Assembly (NCBI RefSeq): GCF_018854015.1
Contig: NZ_JAAXYO010000180.1
Coordinates: 1-64,000 of the forward strand
Reading direction: 5' to 3'
Origin: Igneacidithiobacillus copahuensis
GTDB taxonomy: Bacteria > Pseudomonadota > Gammaproteobacteria > Acidithiobacillales > Acidithiobacillaceae
Length of the DNA: 64,000 nucleotides
Positions within the stretch are counted from its first letter, which is position 1; each line of letters opens with the position of its first letter. Of this stretch, positions 32,362 to 39,529 are shown piece after piece. Made by a program: the position numbers and the translations under genes. Under the pieces are notes generated by a model that was not told the DNA's origin, searched no databases, and saw nothing but the letters and a program-made list of their open reading frames with translations.

Positions 32362-34713
32362 TTAGGACTTGGTCATCGATACATAGAGCTGCGGCAATTT
32401 CAGCGGAAGACTATCGACATGATCCAGCACCAAGTAGTTGCGCTGGCCAAAAATACGGCTGACATACTCGTCGGCGTAGGGGTCGAGCGACAGGCAGAAT
32501 GTGCGGATTCCCTTACGCGCCAGTTCCTCCACCGCTCGTTTGGTATCGAAGCGCAGATACTGCGGATCACGCACGTCATTGTCTGCCGGCTCGCCGTCGG
32601 TGAGTAGGATCAGCAACTTTTTCTGGCTCGGGTACTGCTCCATCAGATGCCCGGTGTGGCGCAATGCCGCACCCATGCGCGTGGAGAGTTTGCCGGTCAT
32701 GCCGGCCAGGCGTCCTTTCACCTTCTCGTCATAAGGCGCAGCGAAGGATTTGAAGGTGTAAAACTCGACATCGTGGCGACCATTGGAGTCAAAGCCACAC
32801 AGCATAAAGGGATCACCAATCCGGTCGAGAGCGCCGGCGAGCAATACCGCGGCCTCGCGCGCCAGCTGCAATACCGTGACATCTCCCTCGCTGCGCGAGC
32901 GCAGCTTGTCGTTGGTCGATTCCGAAAGGTCGATGAGCAGGGTCACCGATAGATCACGAATGTGCAACCGGGTACGAATGCCGATGCGCGGATCGGGCTG
33001 CTGTCCCATGCGGATATCGGTCATCGCCAGAATCGCCGCATTGATGTCGATGTCATCGCCATCTTCCACCTTGCGCGTACGCACCACCCCTTGCGGCTGG
33101 ATGGCCTCGATCATCTTGCCGATCTTCTGCACCAAAGGCTTGTGCTGCTCCAACAGAGCCTCGATTTCCGCTGGGTCTCCCATTTTCGGGCGCTTCTCGT
33201 AGACCGTGGTCCACATCGGGCGCTCCAGCTGTGTCTGGTAATCCCACTCGGAATAGCTCACCGGCTGCGCGACCGGCTCCTTCCCTTCCTTCTCGTTGAA
33301 GGTCTTGCCGTCATCATCATAGAGCTCGGTGGCGAGAATCCAGATCTCCTGGGCGTCGTCACCAGCGAACTCCACATCGAGAGTGTTGATCATCTCCATC
33401 AGACTCACATACTTGCGCACTTGGGGCTGGCCACCGTTGAGGATATCGACTGCGCTCGCGGGCGGGGTCCACAGATAGCGGTTGTCGTCACGGTAGGGGC
33501 TGGACGGCTGATCCTTTTGCGCGGAAAACTCCAGGCCCAGCTCCTTGCTGAGGTCGGCAAGTTCCTCGGCGGCGGAGAGAAGAACGCCATATCGATCTTC
33601 CTGCTCGTCCAGGAGCCGCGGAAACAGACCCCGGGCACGCGCCACCAACGGATGCTCGTCCTGATAATCGGGCTCGATGAGGGCATAGGCCGCCCGTTCG
33701 GCAAGTTCGCCAAGCCGCGCGTCGGTCTTTTTTTGCCGTACCGCCTCGGTTTGCCCGAGGCGCCGCCAAAGGGGCAGAAGCCCCGGGAAGCGCCGACCCT
33801 CCAGGGTCTCCACCCGCGCGTCTTCCAACACTCCAATCCAGAGCTTTTTCAGCGGGGTAGCGAGTTCCAGACGGGTATCGAACTGCGATTCGACGACATG
33901 CGCCGCGGCATGGGCGACCGCTGCCCGATAGACCTCCAGAGCCGGCACCTTGTCGTCGTTCGCAATTACCGCATCGTCATACGCATCGGGCACAAAAATG
34001 AAATAGTCCTCGATGTAGGGCTGATAACCCGTGCGGCTTTCGTAATCGCCGGAGGTCGGACGCAGAAAGAAATCCCGTCCCCACAAGGCGCGCAGGTACA
34101 TATTCAGGCGTCGCTGCACGTCCACAAAGAGGATGCCGCGGTGCTCCTGCTGCAACACGGCAAGGGCCTGTGGCGTTTCCAGGCCAAAAAATTCCGCCTG
34201 CGCCGCAAAATCGTTGCGATAGGCAGAAATGCCCCAGTTGGCCCAGCGCCGCAGCCCGCCCAGGGTCATCTGTTCGAGAAGCACCTCGATTTTACCCAAC
34301 ATGGGACGCACGCCTCGCGGGGCCTGCGCCAGCAACTGATCGAGAAGCAGGAGATAGCCGCGGAAAAGGTCGATCTCTCCCAGACGCTGGGCAACAACGG
34401 GGGCAGTCGAAAAAAACAGGACCAAGACCTCGGAGCTGGTCTTGGAGAACATGCGGATGGCGGTGGACAGCATCTCGAAAACCGCCTGCTCACCAATTTC
34501 CCGCGCCACATGCGGGCCGGCCTCAATGAAACTGAGCACGAGCTCCGTCCCGCGCCCCAAGGATTTGAGGCTGCGCGCACCCTCCAGATAGGCCTCCAGA
34601 CCGCGCTGGGTAAAGATCCGCGCGGCCTCGTGCCAGTTCGCTTCGAGAACTGCCGATGCGTCGGGACCCAATTCTTCGAGAATGTCGGGGTAGTCGGTCA
34701 GCAGAATTGCCAT
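32362..34713 (-). CDS. cbbO: RuBisCO activase adaptor CbbO (VWA)
   Basis: A 783-residue protein. The C-terminal von Willebrand A domain (from about 590) has the MIDAS motif DLSEST and later residues (SVTLLIDLSESTND; LLILLTDGEPADNDV). CbbO binds both RuBisCO and the CbbQ ring through this domain and so directs remodelling. The N-terminal 580 residues are helical. The upstream ribosome site is weak. It is preceded by an 89-base gap holding a strong GC palindrome, which may lower its level relative to the carboxysome genes. Confidence 0.95.
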   Translation of the reverse strand: MAILLTDYPDILEELGPDASAVLEANWHEAARIFTQRGLEAYLEGARSLKSLGRGTELVLSFIEAGPHVAREIGEQAVFEMLSTAIRMFSKTSSEVLVLFFSTAPVVAQRLGEIDLFRGYLLLLDQLLAQAPRGVRPMLGKIEVLLEQMTLGGLRRWANWGISAYRNDFAAQAEFFGLETPQALAVLQQEHRGILFVDVQRRLNMYLRALWGRDFFLRPTSGDYESRTGYQPYIEDYFIFVPDAYDDAVIANDDKVPALEVYRAAVAHAAAHVVESQFDTRLELATPLKKLWIGVLEDARVETLEGRRFPGLLPLWRRLGQTEAVRQKKTDARLGELAERAAYALIEPDYQDEHPLVARARGLFPRLLDEQEDRYGVLLSAAEELADLSKELGLEFSAQKDQPSSPYRDDNRYLWTPPASAVDILNGGQPQVRKYVSLMEMINTLDVEFAGDDAQEIWILATELYDDDGKTFNEKEGKEPVAQPVSYSEWDYQTQLERPMWTTVYEKRPKMGDPAEIEALLEQHKPLVQKIGKMIEAIQPQGVVRTRKVEDGDDIDINAAILAMTDIRMGQQPDPRIGIRTRLHIRDLSVTLLIDLSESTNDKLRSRSEGDVTVLQLAREAAVLLAGALDRIGDPFMLCGFDSNGRHDVEFYTFKSFAAPYDEKVKGRLAGMTGKLSTRMGAALRHTGHLMEQYPSQKKLLILLTDGEPADNDVRDPQYLRFDTKRAVEELARKGIRTFCLSLDPYADEYVSRIFGQRNYLVLDHVDSLPLKLPQLYVSMTKS

Positions 34714-34744
34714 AAGAAGCTGCTCAGCTCGCCCTCCGGTAAAG

Positions 34745-34760
34745 GGGGGCCGCGGCCCCC
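34745..34760. terminator. GC-rich palindrome between mcdB and cbbO
   Basis: GGGGGCCGCGGCCCCC is a perfect 16 bp palindrome. On the minus strand it is followed by CTTTACC, so it could be a weak terminator or an mRNA processing barrier separating the carboxysome half of the cluster from the cbbO-dab half. Confidence 0.45.
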
Positions 34761-34802
34761 GGTCGTCGTCGCTGGTTTATAGCGCGCTCTTACCTGGCGG
34801 AT

Positions 34803-35024
34803 TCAGTCCGGCCAGATACGCTGTGGATTCAGCTCGCGTCCGCCGCCAGCATTGAGGTCCGCAACAGATTCTGCTTTGGATTTACTGCTCGGGGAAGCCT
34901 TCTTCGCGCTACCGATTGAAGATTCTTTCTCCTTGCTCGCTGCGGGCGCAGCAGTTTTGCTGGTACTACGCTGACGTGGACTCTGCATACTTGCGTTGAG
35001 CTTGTTTTCCAACTGGCTAGTCAT
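34803..35024 (-). CDS. mcdB: Carboxysome positioning adaptor McdB (alpha type)
   Basis: A 73-residue, low-complexity, disordered-looking protein rich in Ser, Lys and Ala (SKEKESSIGSAKKASPSSKS) that ends NPQRIWPD. Alpha-McdB proteins are described as small disordered proteins encoded beside mcdA with an invariant Trp at the C terminus, as here. The start overlaps the mcdA stop as ATGA, with GAGGAGG upstream. It would coat carboxysomes and stimulate McdA ATPase on the nucleoid. The assignment rests on position, disorder and the terminal Trp. Confidence 0.85.
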   Translation of the reverse strand: MTSQLENKLNASMQSPRQRSTSKTAAPAASKEKESSIGSAKKASPSSKSKAESVADLNAGGGRELNPQRIWPD

Positions 35025-35641
35025 TTGAGAACCTCCTCGATCAGTACCTCAATTTCTGCAACCGCAGCATCACCTCGTTTCCCCATCTGGTAAACGCTTT
35101 TGCCCTCGACTGCAGCGTTGCGATAGATTGCCCTTCTCGCGATCTGCCCGCGGAAAACCGGCAATCCCAACGTTGCTATCGCATGTTCGGCCGCCCGCGA
35201 GAGCGCACTCCGCCCCTCGACCTGATTCAGCACGAGTGCGGCGCGCAGCTTCTGATTCTTCTTTTGAATTTCTTCGATGGCTTCGACACTGCGCTGACTC
35301 GCCCAAAGGTCGAGAGGTGAAGGCAGCACCGGTAGCAGCACGATATCAGCAAGATCCAGAGCCTTTCGCGTTTCCACTGCCTCCAAGGCCGGAGGACAAT
35401 CGATGACACAGTACTGCGCTGAACCCATTCCCGAGCTTTTCAGCGCCTCCCGACCGGCAACCGTCATGCCATTGCCTTCTTCTTCGCTCCAGTCTGCCCA
35501 ACGTTGGAGACTCCCTTGAGGGTCTGCGTCCAACAGCAAGGTACTGGCGCGCTGGGCCAGCCCGGCTGCCAGATTCCACGCCAGGGTCGTCTTGCCACAA
35601 CCGCCCTTGGCGTTGAACAGAGCGATACGCAACGTGGCCAT
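35021..35641 (-). CDS. mcdA: Carboxysome positioning ATPase McdA (ParA-like)
   Basis: A 206-residue ParA-family ATPase. The deviant Walker A FNAKGGCGKTTLAWNLA (signature Lys before Gly-Gly), the A' strand TLLLDADPQGSLQRW, and the Walker B-like YCVIDCPPALEAVE are present. In alpha-carboxysome bacteria McdA binds the nucleoid and, with McdB, spreads carboxysomes along the cell. The location between acRAF and mcdB matches known cso loci. It is coupled to mcdB by an ATGA overlap and follows acRAF by 3 bases. Confidence 0.92.
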   Translation of the reverse strand: MATLRIALFNAKGGCGKTTLAWNLAAGLAQRASTLLLDADPQGSLQRWADWSEEEGNGMTVAGREALKSSGMGSAQYCVIDCPPALEAVETRKALDLADIVLLPVLPSPLDLWASQRSVEAIEEIQKKNQKLRAALVLNQVEGRSALSRAAEHAIATLGLPVFRGQIARRAIYRNAAVEGKSVYQMGKRGDAAVAEIEVLIEEVLK

Positions 35642-35644
35642 ACC

Positions 35645-35920
35645 CTATTCCGCCGCAGCGTATGCCGCTTGTGCAGCGTGCGCATATTCCGCGAGTCGGG
35701 CGTCCATCTGATCGCCGTCAAATTGCACGGCAACCACGACATAATCGCGCGCAAAATTCAGGTTTGGATAGTAGTCGAACTCTTCGGACAACTCCGTTAG
35801 CCGATCCAGAAAGCTGCGCGTAGCCGCATAATCCGGGAAGCTGAAACGCCGAGTCCAGGACAGCGGCTTGCCGCGCTCCTCCCAGCCATCGGGACAACCA
35901 GCAGCGATCTCAGTGCCCAT
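35645..35920 (-). CDS. RuBisCO assembly factor acRAF (PCD-like)
   Basis: A 91-residue protein with the pterin-4a-carbinolamine dehydratase fold (SWTRRFSFPDYAATRSFLDR, EEFDYYPNLNFARDYVVVAV). The catalytic His motif [EKH]-x-H-H-P of true dehydratases is missing; Tyr-Tyr-Pro-Asn replaces it. Carboxysome homologues (acRAF) act as RuBisCO assembly chaperones instead. The start overlaps the preceding ferritin-like gene by 11 bases. Confidence 0.9.
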   Translation of the reverse strand: MGTEIAAGCPDGWEERGKPLSWTRRFSFPDYAATRSFLDRLTELSEEFDYYPNLNFARDYVVVAVQFDGDQMDARLAEYAHAAQAAYAAAE

Positions 35921-36356
35921 GGTGGGTCCCGAGAGAGCTGATGGTTTCCTGCAGATGCACTAGATGACCCTTTTCGTCTTCCAGCAACTGCGCGAACAGC
36001 GAAGCGGTGCGTTCATCGCGCATCCGCTGACTGAAATCAAGGGCCTCGGCGTAAAGCTCTACCGCCGACCACTCGATGGCCACGTCCTGATCGAGCATCT
36101 CCCGCAGATCTCTGCCCGGCCGCGACGGCCGCAAGGCGCCGGCACTGGGCGCAATGCCCATGCGCAATAGCTGATCGCTGAGCAGGCCCGCGTGCTCCAA
36201 CTCCTCCCGAGATTCCCGGGCGAAGCTCTCGGCCCAGTCCTGCCAGCCCCAGAGCCGACACAGCCGGGACTGCACGAGGTACTGCTGCACTGCCAGAAAC
36301 TCATGACTGAGCGCTTGCCCGAGAAAACCGGCAATACGAGGATGCAGTCGCAACAC
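35910..36356 (-). CDS. Carboxysome-locus bacterioferritin-like protein
   Basis: A 148-residue four-helix ferritin-like protein with a GTG start (AGAGG upstream). Di-iron ligands are seen by motif: Glu in SHEFLAVQQY, Glu-x-x-His in REELEHAGLL, Glu in AIEWSAVELY and Glu-x-x-His in EDEKGHLVHL. The Met that binds heme in classical bacterioferritin is not evident, so it may be heme-free. Such genes are usual in alpha-carboxysome loci, but their role in the organelle is not known. It lies 12 bases after the third csoS1 gene. Confidence 0.85.
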   Translation of the reverse strand: MLRLHPRIAGFLGQALSHEFLAVQQYLVQSRLCRLWGWQDWAESFARESREELEHAGLLSDQLLRMGIAPSAGALRPSRPGRDLREMLDQDVAIEWSAVELYAEALDFSQRMRDERTASLFAQLLEDEKGHLVHLQETISSLGTHHGH

Positions 36357-36368
36357 GAACGCCTCTAC

Positions 36369-36707
36369 TTAGCTTTGCACCGCACTGACGTCGCCATCGC
36401 GGCCACTACCGTCTGCAGTAGGCGTCGTCGGCAGAATGTTCTCCACTTCCGAGTGGACACGCGCGATAATATGCGCCGCTACCAGGCCATCGCCAACCCG
36501 TTCGCAGGCATCGGCGCCAGCGCGAACCGCAGCATTCACCGCACCGGTCTCACCACGTACCAGGATCGTGACATAACCACCACCAACAAATTGACGACCG
36601 ACCAGACGAACCTCAGCGGCCTTGGTCATGGCGTCGGCGGCTTCGATAGCTGGCACCAGGCCACGCGTCTCGATCATCCCCAAGGCAATGCCTGTTACTG
36701 TTGCCAT
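36369..36707 (-). CDS. csoS1B: Carboxysome shell protein CsoS1, C-terminally extended
   Basis: A 112-residue BMC-H protein. Residues 1-93 are nearly identical to the two neighbouring CsoS1 copies (differences: Thr for Asp at 3, Val/Ile swaps at 36 and 48), with the pore loop QFVGGGYV. The tail TTPTADGSGRDGDVSAVQS is longer by 14 residues. In Halothiobacillus the copy with a C-terminal extension is CsoS1B, so the symbol is given on that basis. Hexamers form the flat facets of the shell. Confidence 0.92.
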   Translation of the reverse strand: MATVTGIALGMIETRGLVPAIEAADAMTKAAEVRLVGRQFVGGGYVTILVRGETGAVNAAVRAGADACERVGDGLVAAHIIARVHSEVENILPTTPTADGSGRDGDVSAVQS

Positions 36708-36782
36708 GCTCTATCTCCCTCTAGGGTTTGGGAGGAGGGACACGACGAGCGCTAGGCCGCCGTGTCACATCCGCGAACTGGA

Positions 36783-37079
36783 TTAGGCCGTCGGCGCCTT
36801 GGGCAGGATGTTTTCTACCTCGGAGTGCACACGGGCAATGATGTGGGCAGCCACCAAGCCATCGCCCACCCGCTCGCAAGCGTCGGCACCGGCACGCACC
36901 GCCGCATTGACCGCACCGGTTTCGCCACGCACCAGCACCGTCACATAGCCACCACCAACAAACTGACGACCGATCAGGCGCACCTCAGCGGCCTTGGTCA
37001 TGGCATCGGCCGCTTCGATAGCCGGCACCAAACCACGCGTTTCGATCATACCCAGAGCAATACCCGTTACGTCTGCCAT
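36783..37079 (-). CDS. csoS1A: Carboxysome shell hexamer CsoS1 (copy 2)
   Basis: A 98-residue BMC-H protein, identical at every residue to the copy at 37136-37432 but with many synonymous DNA changes. The pore loop QFVGGGYVTVLVRGETGAV and MIETRGLVPAIEAADAM are typical. It forms hexagonal facets whose small positive pore passes bicarbonate and RuBP. The A/C naming follows gene order in Halothiobacillus only. Confidence 0.95.
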   Translation of the reverse strand: MADVTGIALGMIETRGLVPAIEAADAMTKAAEVRLIGRQFVGGGYVTVLVRGETGAVNAAVRAGADACERVGDGLVAAHIIARVHSEVENILPKAPTA

Positions 37080-37135
37080 TGTAATCTCCTAACAAAAATC
37101 AAAAAATCTTTGGGAACCTGACCGACCTGGCCGCT

Positions 37136-37432
37136 TTACGCGGTCGGAGCCTTGGGCAGGATGTTTTCCACTTCCGAATGTACGCGCGCGATGATGTGCG
37201 CGGCCACCAGACCGTCGCCAACGCGCTCGCAGGCATCGGCGCCAGCGCGAACCGCAGCGTTCACGGCACCGGTCTCGCCACGCACCAGGACCGTCACATA
37301 GCCACCACCAACGAACTGACGTCCGATCAAGCGCACTTCTGCTGCCTTGGTCATGGCATCCGCCGCTTCAATTGCCGGCACCAAACCACGAGTTTCGATC
37401 ATTCCCAGTGCAATACCTGTTACATCTGCCAT
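37136..37432 (-). CDS. csoS1C: Carboxysome shell hexamer CsoS1 (copy 1)
   Basis: A 98-residue BMC-H protein with the same sequence as the next copy. The pore loop is QFVGGGYV. First of three csoS1 genes in the operon, 36 bases after csoS4B. Having three copies presumably meets the very high demand for facet hexamers. Confidence 0.95.
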   Translation of the reverse strand: MADVTGIALGMIETRGLVPAIEAADAMTKAAEVRLIGRQFVGGGYVTVLVRGETGAVNAAVRAGADACERVGDGLVAAHIIARVHSEVENILPKAPTA

Positions 37433-37468
37433 TTTTCACCCCTCCTTACAGAGAAAAACCCGAACCCG

Positions 37469-37714
37469 TCAGGGTTCCCAAAAATCGATGATGCCACCAA
37501 TGGTAAGGTCAGTGAGGACCTCGAAATCACCTTGCGCATAGCGCGCTGCCGAACCCGACACGGTAAACACCCACTTACCCTCGGGGACACCGACCGGATC
37601 CGTTGCCACCACCGTTTTCCCGGTACTATCGCGCAACACCCGTAGGGATGCCTGCTTCAAGCCGGGAATTCGGCGTGTCGTGACCAGATCGGACTGAACG
37701 CACATGATTTCCAT
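37469..37714 (-). CDS. csoS4B: Carboxysome vertex pentamer CsoS4B
   Basis: An 81-residue EutN/CcmL (BMV) protein from MEIMCVQSDLVTTRRIPGL; an ATG three codons later is also possible. Features: LRVLRDSTGKTVVATDPVGV, EGKWVFTVSGSAARYA and the closing LTIGGIIDFWEP. It starts 1 base after the csoS4A stop, so it is translationally coupled. Pentamers cap the twelve vertices of the icosahedral shell and keep it gas-tight. Confidence 0.95.
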   Translation of the reverse strand: MEIMCVQSDLVTTRRIPGLKQASLRVLRDSTGKTVVATDPVGVPEGKWVFTVSGSAARYAQGDFEVLTDLTIGGIIDFWEP

Positions 37715-37715
37715 C

Positions 37716-37967
37716 TCAGGCCGGCGCCCAGTTGTCGATGATGCCGATAATCGTAAGGTCCGACGGGTAATCCTTGGACCCAGCGGCCTCCCGTGCTGCC
37801 GAGGATCCGACGCAGATGACCCAGTCACCGGGGATACAGCCGACCGCATCGACCGCGACCGAGCGCGTACCCCCTTCCTTTTCCTGCACCACGAGCAAAG
37901 GGCGATGCCCCATCTCGGCGATGCGATTGGTAGAGACCAGTGTCTTTTCCACCCGCATGATTCTCAT
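37716..37967 (-). CDS. csoS4A: Carboxysome vertex pentamer CsoS4A
   Basis: An 83-residue BMV protein (MRIMRVEKTLVSTNRIAEMG; VDAVGCIPGDWVICVGSSAA; LTIIGIIDNWAPA). It overlaps the csoS3 stop as ATGA. It is a paralogue of CsoS4B next door. Both form pentamers at shell vertices. Confidence 0.95.
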   Translation of the reverse strand: MRIMRVEKTLVSTNRIAEMGHRPLLVVQEKEGGTRSVAVDAVGCIPGDWVICVGSSAAREAAGSKDYPSDLTIIGIIDNWAPA

Positions 37968-39520
37968 GCCAAATCGACCTCCTCCAACGCGCTTCCCAGA
38001 GGCAGATCCTGAACACTGCCATGCAGATACAGCCAGCCATTACGATCGAGCTGCGCATAGCGCTGACGGATTGCATCTGCCACCCGCTGCAGCTTGCTCA
38101 CTACTCGTTCACGATTCCCGGGTACCCGCGAGTCATAGCGATAGTGCAGCGCCATGGGAATCGGCAACTGCCGTTCGACGTTGAGATGCTTGAAGATCTT
38201 GATGCCTACATCGAGATCCGCGGCGCCCTCTTCTACTGTGTCGAGACGCGCGTAATAGGCGACATTGCGCATCTGCAATTCCTGAAAACCATCACCCACA
38301 CTGATGAAACGCTCGCCATGCCCGGCATCTGGATACCATCCACCCACCCGATCCGCCACATATTCGATCTGGCTCAAATTGTTGATCAACAAAGTGGCAA
38401 TGAGGCGACGCATACCGTCATGGGGCATTCCTTCCCCCTGACCCCAACCCGATGACTCGGCCGCAACACGAATCGCTTCGTAGACGGCGAGACGGGCGCG
38501 GTCCGCATCCATATCCAGCGTTTGCCGATACACTTGTGCGTTATCGACGTAGCGATAGGCGCTCAGGTTGCCCTTGGCATCCGGCACATGGATACGAATG
38601 GCATCGGTATCCGTATCCAACCCAATCAGTAAAATGTCAGTGCTGGCACCGCAACAGAACTCGTTTTCGATGGCTTCCCGGAAGGCCTGCAAGCGCTGTA
38701 GCGCCATTTCCAGCGCCAAGCTCTCGTTGCTGCCATGCGCTGCACATCCCTGATGCGTCGGATCGAGAGAGCTACCGTGATACACCGCAACCTTCAGGTA
38801 GCGGGTCGGCACATCTGCCGTGGTCGGGAAGCCTTCGCGATAGCGCCGCAATTCGGTCGCCTGCCAGTCCTCGACATCCCTCTCCACATCGAAAAGCGTG
38901 CCCGCGAAAGCACTGCGACGCAGCAGGTGTCCCGCTGGCAAACGCAGCACGTAAGGCAAAAAACCCTTCAGACGACCGTCGGCGCAGAGCGAAAGGTTCA
39001 TCGCGTGAAATCCACAGTCCACCAACATCGCATCGACATTCTCACCGGCCTGCAATTCCTCGCGCAGACGCTGAGAAAAACGCGCCACACCCCGTTCCAG
39101 TGCAGCAAACGTGGCACTGGCGAACAGGGCACGCATATCAAAACCCCGGACCCAAGCGTTTTCGAGCAGCTTGTCCGGCAAGGAAAAACCCAGACGCTCC
39201 TGCGCCAGGCGTTGTGCATTTTCCGCGTACCCACCACCCAGGCCGCGCGCAGCCACTTCCTGCAATACGGGCAGGATCGCATCAAAGCGACCTTTGACGC
39301 CGTCCTCACAGTGACCGAGCCGATCATTCTCCACCACATTCGTCAACGGATGACGACAGGACCGGTGCGGCAGCGCGGTGCAAGCGGGATGCTCAGCCGG
39401 CATACCATTTGCGGCAAGAGGCACTTGCACCTCGGAAGAGTAGCGTTGTGCCATCGACATCGCTGGCGCCGAAGACGAAGCACTCTGGCGAAGGTGCCGC
39501 ATTTTTCTTCGCGTATCCAT
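37964..39520 (-). CDS. csoS3: Carboxysomal carbonic anhydrase CsoSCA
   Basis: A 518-residue protein, the usual CsoSCA size. Zinc ligand regions are present: Cys in MLVDCGFHAMNLSLCADG (about 180) and His/Cys in SLDPTHQGCAAHGSNES (about 255). The divergent beta-CA core is followed by the C-terminal domain (LLIGLDTDTDAIRIHVPD; YRYVDNAQVYRQTL; LLINNLSQIEYV; YISVGDGF-like FISVGDGFQELQMRN). It turns bicarbonate into CO2 inside the carboxysome. The N-terminal 50 residues are basic and disordered, matching the RuBisCO-binding tail of homologues. It starts 9 bases after csoS2. Confidence 0.95.
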   Translation of the reverse strand: MDTRRKMRHLRQSASSSAPAMSMAQRYSSEVQVPLAANGMPAEHPACTALPHRSCRHPLTNVVENDRLGHCEDGVKGRFDAILPVLQEVAARGLGGGYAENAQRLAQERLGFSLPDKLLENAWVRGFDMRALFASATFAALERGVARFSQRLREELQAGENVDAMLVDCGFHAMNLSLCADGRLKGFLPYVLRLPAGHLLRRSAFAGTLFDVERDVEDWQATELRRYREGFPTTADVPTRYLKVAVYHGSSLDPTHQGCAAHGSNESLALEMALQRLQAFREAIENEFCCGASTDILLIGLDTDTDAIRIHVPDAKGNLSAYRYVDNAQVYRQTLDMDADRARLAVYEAIRVAAESSGWGQGEGMPHDGMRRLIATLLINNLSQIEYVADRVGGWYPDAGHGERFISVGDGFQELQMRNVAYYARLDTVEEGAADLDVGIKIFKHLNVERQLPIPMALHYRYDSRVPGNRERVVSKLQRVADAIRQRYAQLDRNGWLYLHGSVQDLPLGSALEEVDLA

Positions 39521-39529
39521 GCCTACGCC

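Noticed and set aside
32962..34782. 606-codon plus-strand frame opposite cbbO
   Set aside because: Antisense to a clear VWA-domain gene, with no family features.
35645..35920. True pterin-4a-carbinolamine dehydratase
   Set aside because: The catalytic His-His-Pro motif is absent, and the locus is carboxysomal, so acRAF is favoured.
36369..37432. csoS1 triplication as a sequence-assembly artefact
   Set aside because: The copies differ at many synonymous sites and have different spacers, and one has an extended tail.
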